Source: Hysterium pulicare CBS 123377
Taxonomy: Eukaryota; Ascomycota; Dothideomycetes; Hysteriales; Hysteriaceae
DNA length: 41,706 nucleotides
Reading direction: 5' to 3'
NCBI GenBank assembly: GCA_000467715.1
Contig: AJFK01000251.1
Coordinates: 1-41,706 of the forward strand
Positions 40,371-41,706 of this stretch are shown piece by piece (the first letter of the stretch is position 1; each line of letters opens with the position of its first letter). The position numbers and the translations under genes were made by a program. The notes under the pieces are model-generated. The model worked only from the letters and a program-made list of their open reading frames with translations, was not told the origin of the DNA and searched no databases.

Positions 40371-41364
40371 ATGTCATGGGCCAAGACACTCTTTCGTACT
40401 ATCCTTTCAGGGGCAACTCTCCCTTCACGGAACATCACGAACCTTACGCCTTCAGGTACCGTTGATAATGTGGGGACGAATAATTTGTCACTAAACCCTG
40501 TACGTCTGTTAACGGCGATCTCTGGCTCTTTCTACTTGCTGATATGCTACTAGCCTCGTCTCGGATTGACTCGTGACGTTCCAGATCCTTTAGGTCCACC
40601 ACCTGTAACAGGCGTTTTTCGCCGCTATACCTTTGATATCAGCAGAGGTTATAGATCTCCAGATGGCCTCAACAAGAGTCTCATTCTCGTCAACGGAGAG
40701 TACCCTGGTCCCACCATCGAAGCATATTGGGGAGATGTTATATTAGTGACAGTAATAAACAATATTGACAACCCAAAGGAAGCGGCTGCGATACACTGGC
40801 ATGGATTTCCTCAGCAATCTACTCCCTTTTATGATGGTGTACCTTCTGTACATCAGTGTCCGATTCCTCTAGATTTATCGTTCACTTATACATTCAAGGC
40901 AGAAATATTCGGTACAACATAGTATCATAGCCATTACAGTGCGCAATACATCGATGGGTTATTTGGTCCACTTATCATCTACGGGTAAGTATCATTCTCT
41001 CACTAACATTAAATCTCACTCAATTATAACAAATGCCACATAGCCCTAAGATTGCAGATTACGATGCTGATCTTGGGCCAATCACCCTTGTGAGTAAATT
41101 ATAAAACTATTCTGATAATCAAAAGCAGTACTAACTCAGCAACAGGTCGACTACACACATACAGAGTATTTGAACTACCTCCTCCGTGTATACGGCATCC
41201 CACCTACTTTTTTGCCTATCGAAAACAATCTCATTAACGGCAAAATGACATACAACTTCAGCTTAGAGAACATGGACCGAGGATGCAATTCAAATGAATC
41301 GATTTCAGTATTCAGGTTTCGTGCGATAGATAAGGCGCCATGCAGTGCAATATTCACTAGCTAA
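40371..41364 (+). pseudogene. Multicopper oxidase (laccase-type), disrupted and truncated
   Basis: Pieces in order: possible start exon 40371-40499, then 40554-40984, 41044-41089, and 41146-41364, with GT..AG junctions that keep the frame. The first cupredoxin domain is clear: VNGEYPGPTIEAYWGD, the copper motif AAIHWHGF, GVPSVHQCPI, then YHSHYSAQY and GLFGPLIIYG. The Trp normally before YHSH is replaced by TAG (about 40921-40923). The second domain starts (ENNLINGKMTYNFS) but breaks off near 41364, with no third domain and no C-terminal copper site before the AT-rich edge. Laccase-type enzymes oxidise phenols outside the cell or in pigment and meroterpenoid clusters. It is dead as it stands. 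Confidence 0.82.
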
Positions 41365-41706
41365 GCTTTCTAAGCATTGCTAGTCGAAGCTTGAGCTGAT
41401 TGGAAACGGGCCGAATGTAGAGTGTGCAGTAGTAGAGGGATTTTGTGAATCCTTGTTCGGCTAGATTGAGTAGCTATTGTTATTAGCTAATCTGCACCTA
41501 AAATTGCCCTTTACACGCTACTAAGGAACCTTTATTTTAAAAGAATTATTATTAGCATAATTATACTAAAAAACTTTAAAGTTTTATTAGATTATAGAAC
41601 TTTTTTTATATTATTAGCTACTCTAGATTAGTAAAAAGCGTTAGTAATTATACTAAGCACTATATAATACTAAGCTTTAATAATTAATACTATAATATTA
41701 TATATT
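41365..41706. other. Transition into AT-rich block (right edge)
   Basis: After the truncated oxidase, composition falls quickly; from about 41480 to the end it is nearly all A and T, mirroring the left edge. No coding signal. Probably the start of another RIP-type AT-isochore. Confidence 0.7.

Overview
This is eukaryotic DNA from a filamentous ascomycete (Pezizomycotina-type). Nearly every gene is broken by short introns (about 40-115 nt) with GT..AG ends and CTAAC/CTGAC-like branch sites. The protein families are typically fungal: MHR transcription factors, MFS drug/anion-type transporters, an FMO with an NTF2-like head, and Zn2Cys6 proteins. Very AT-rich, gene-free DNA lies at both ends (1-800 and from about 41480), as in genomes with RIP-made AT-isochores. 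All exon models were assembled by hand from reading frame and splice signals; each closes with a total length divisible by three.

Left and centre (0.8-24 kb) is a dense set of catabolic genes: cupin, Zn-type alcohol dehydrogenase, MFS transporter, small FAH-family hydrolase, MHR regulator without a visible DNA-binding domain, mitochondrial D-lactate dehydrogenase-type flavoprotein, fumarylacetoacetase, ten-exon pyruvate/phenylpyruvate decarboxylase-type TPP enzyme, beta-lactamase-fold esterase/transacylase, single-domain VOC (extradiol dioxygenase-like) protein, carboxymuconolactone-decarboxylase-like protein and a TfdB-type FAD phenol hydroxylase. Together they look like an aromatic-compound degradation cluster: ring hydroxylation, possible extradiol (meta) ring opening, C-C hydrolysis by FAH-fold enzymes, then handling of 2-hydroxy/2-oxo acids by the flavoprotein, the TPP enzyme and the alcohol dehydrogenase. 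Substrate and step order are inference.

The 24-34 kb part holds a regulator with two C2H2 fingers, a Zn2Cys6 cluster and an MHR domain, then a cytochrome P450, a nine-exon FAD monooxygenase and a divergent short-chain dehydrogenase. This could be an extension of the same cluster or a second oxidative module. Five divergent gene pairs (ADH/MFS, MHR factor/D-LDH, TPP enzyme/esterase, CMD-like/phenol hydroxylase, FMO/SDR) share single intergenic regions, and some of these carry CGG-based repeats of the kind bound by Zn2Cys6 proteins.

The right flank (34-41.5 kb) is decaying: an amino-acid permease remnant, a UbiA-type prenyltransferase with a stop codon and a 130-bp insertion/duplication, an O-methyltransferase that still looks whole, and a broken, truncated multicopper oxidase running into the AT-rich edge.
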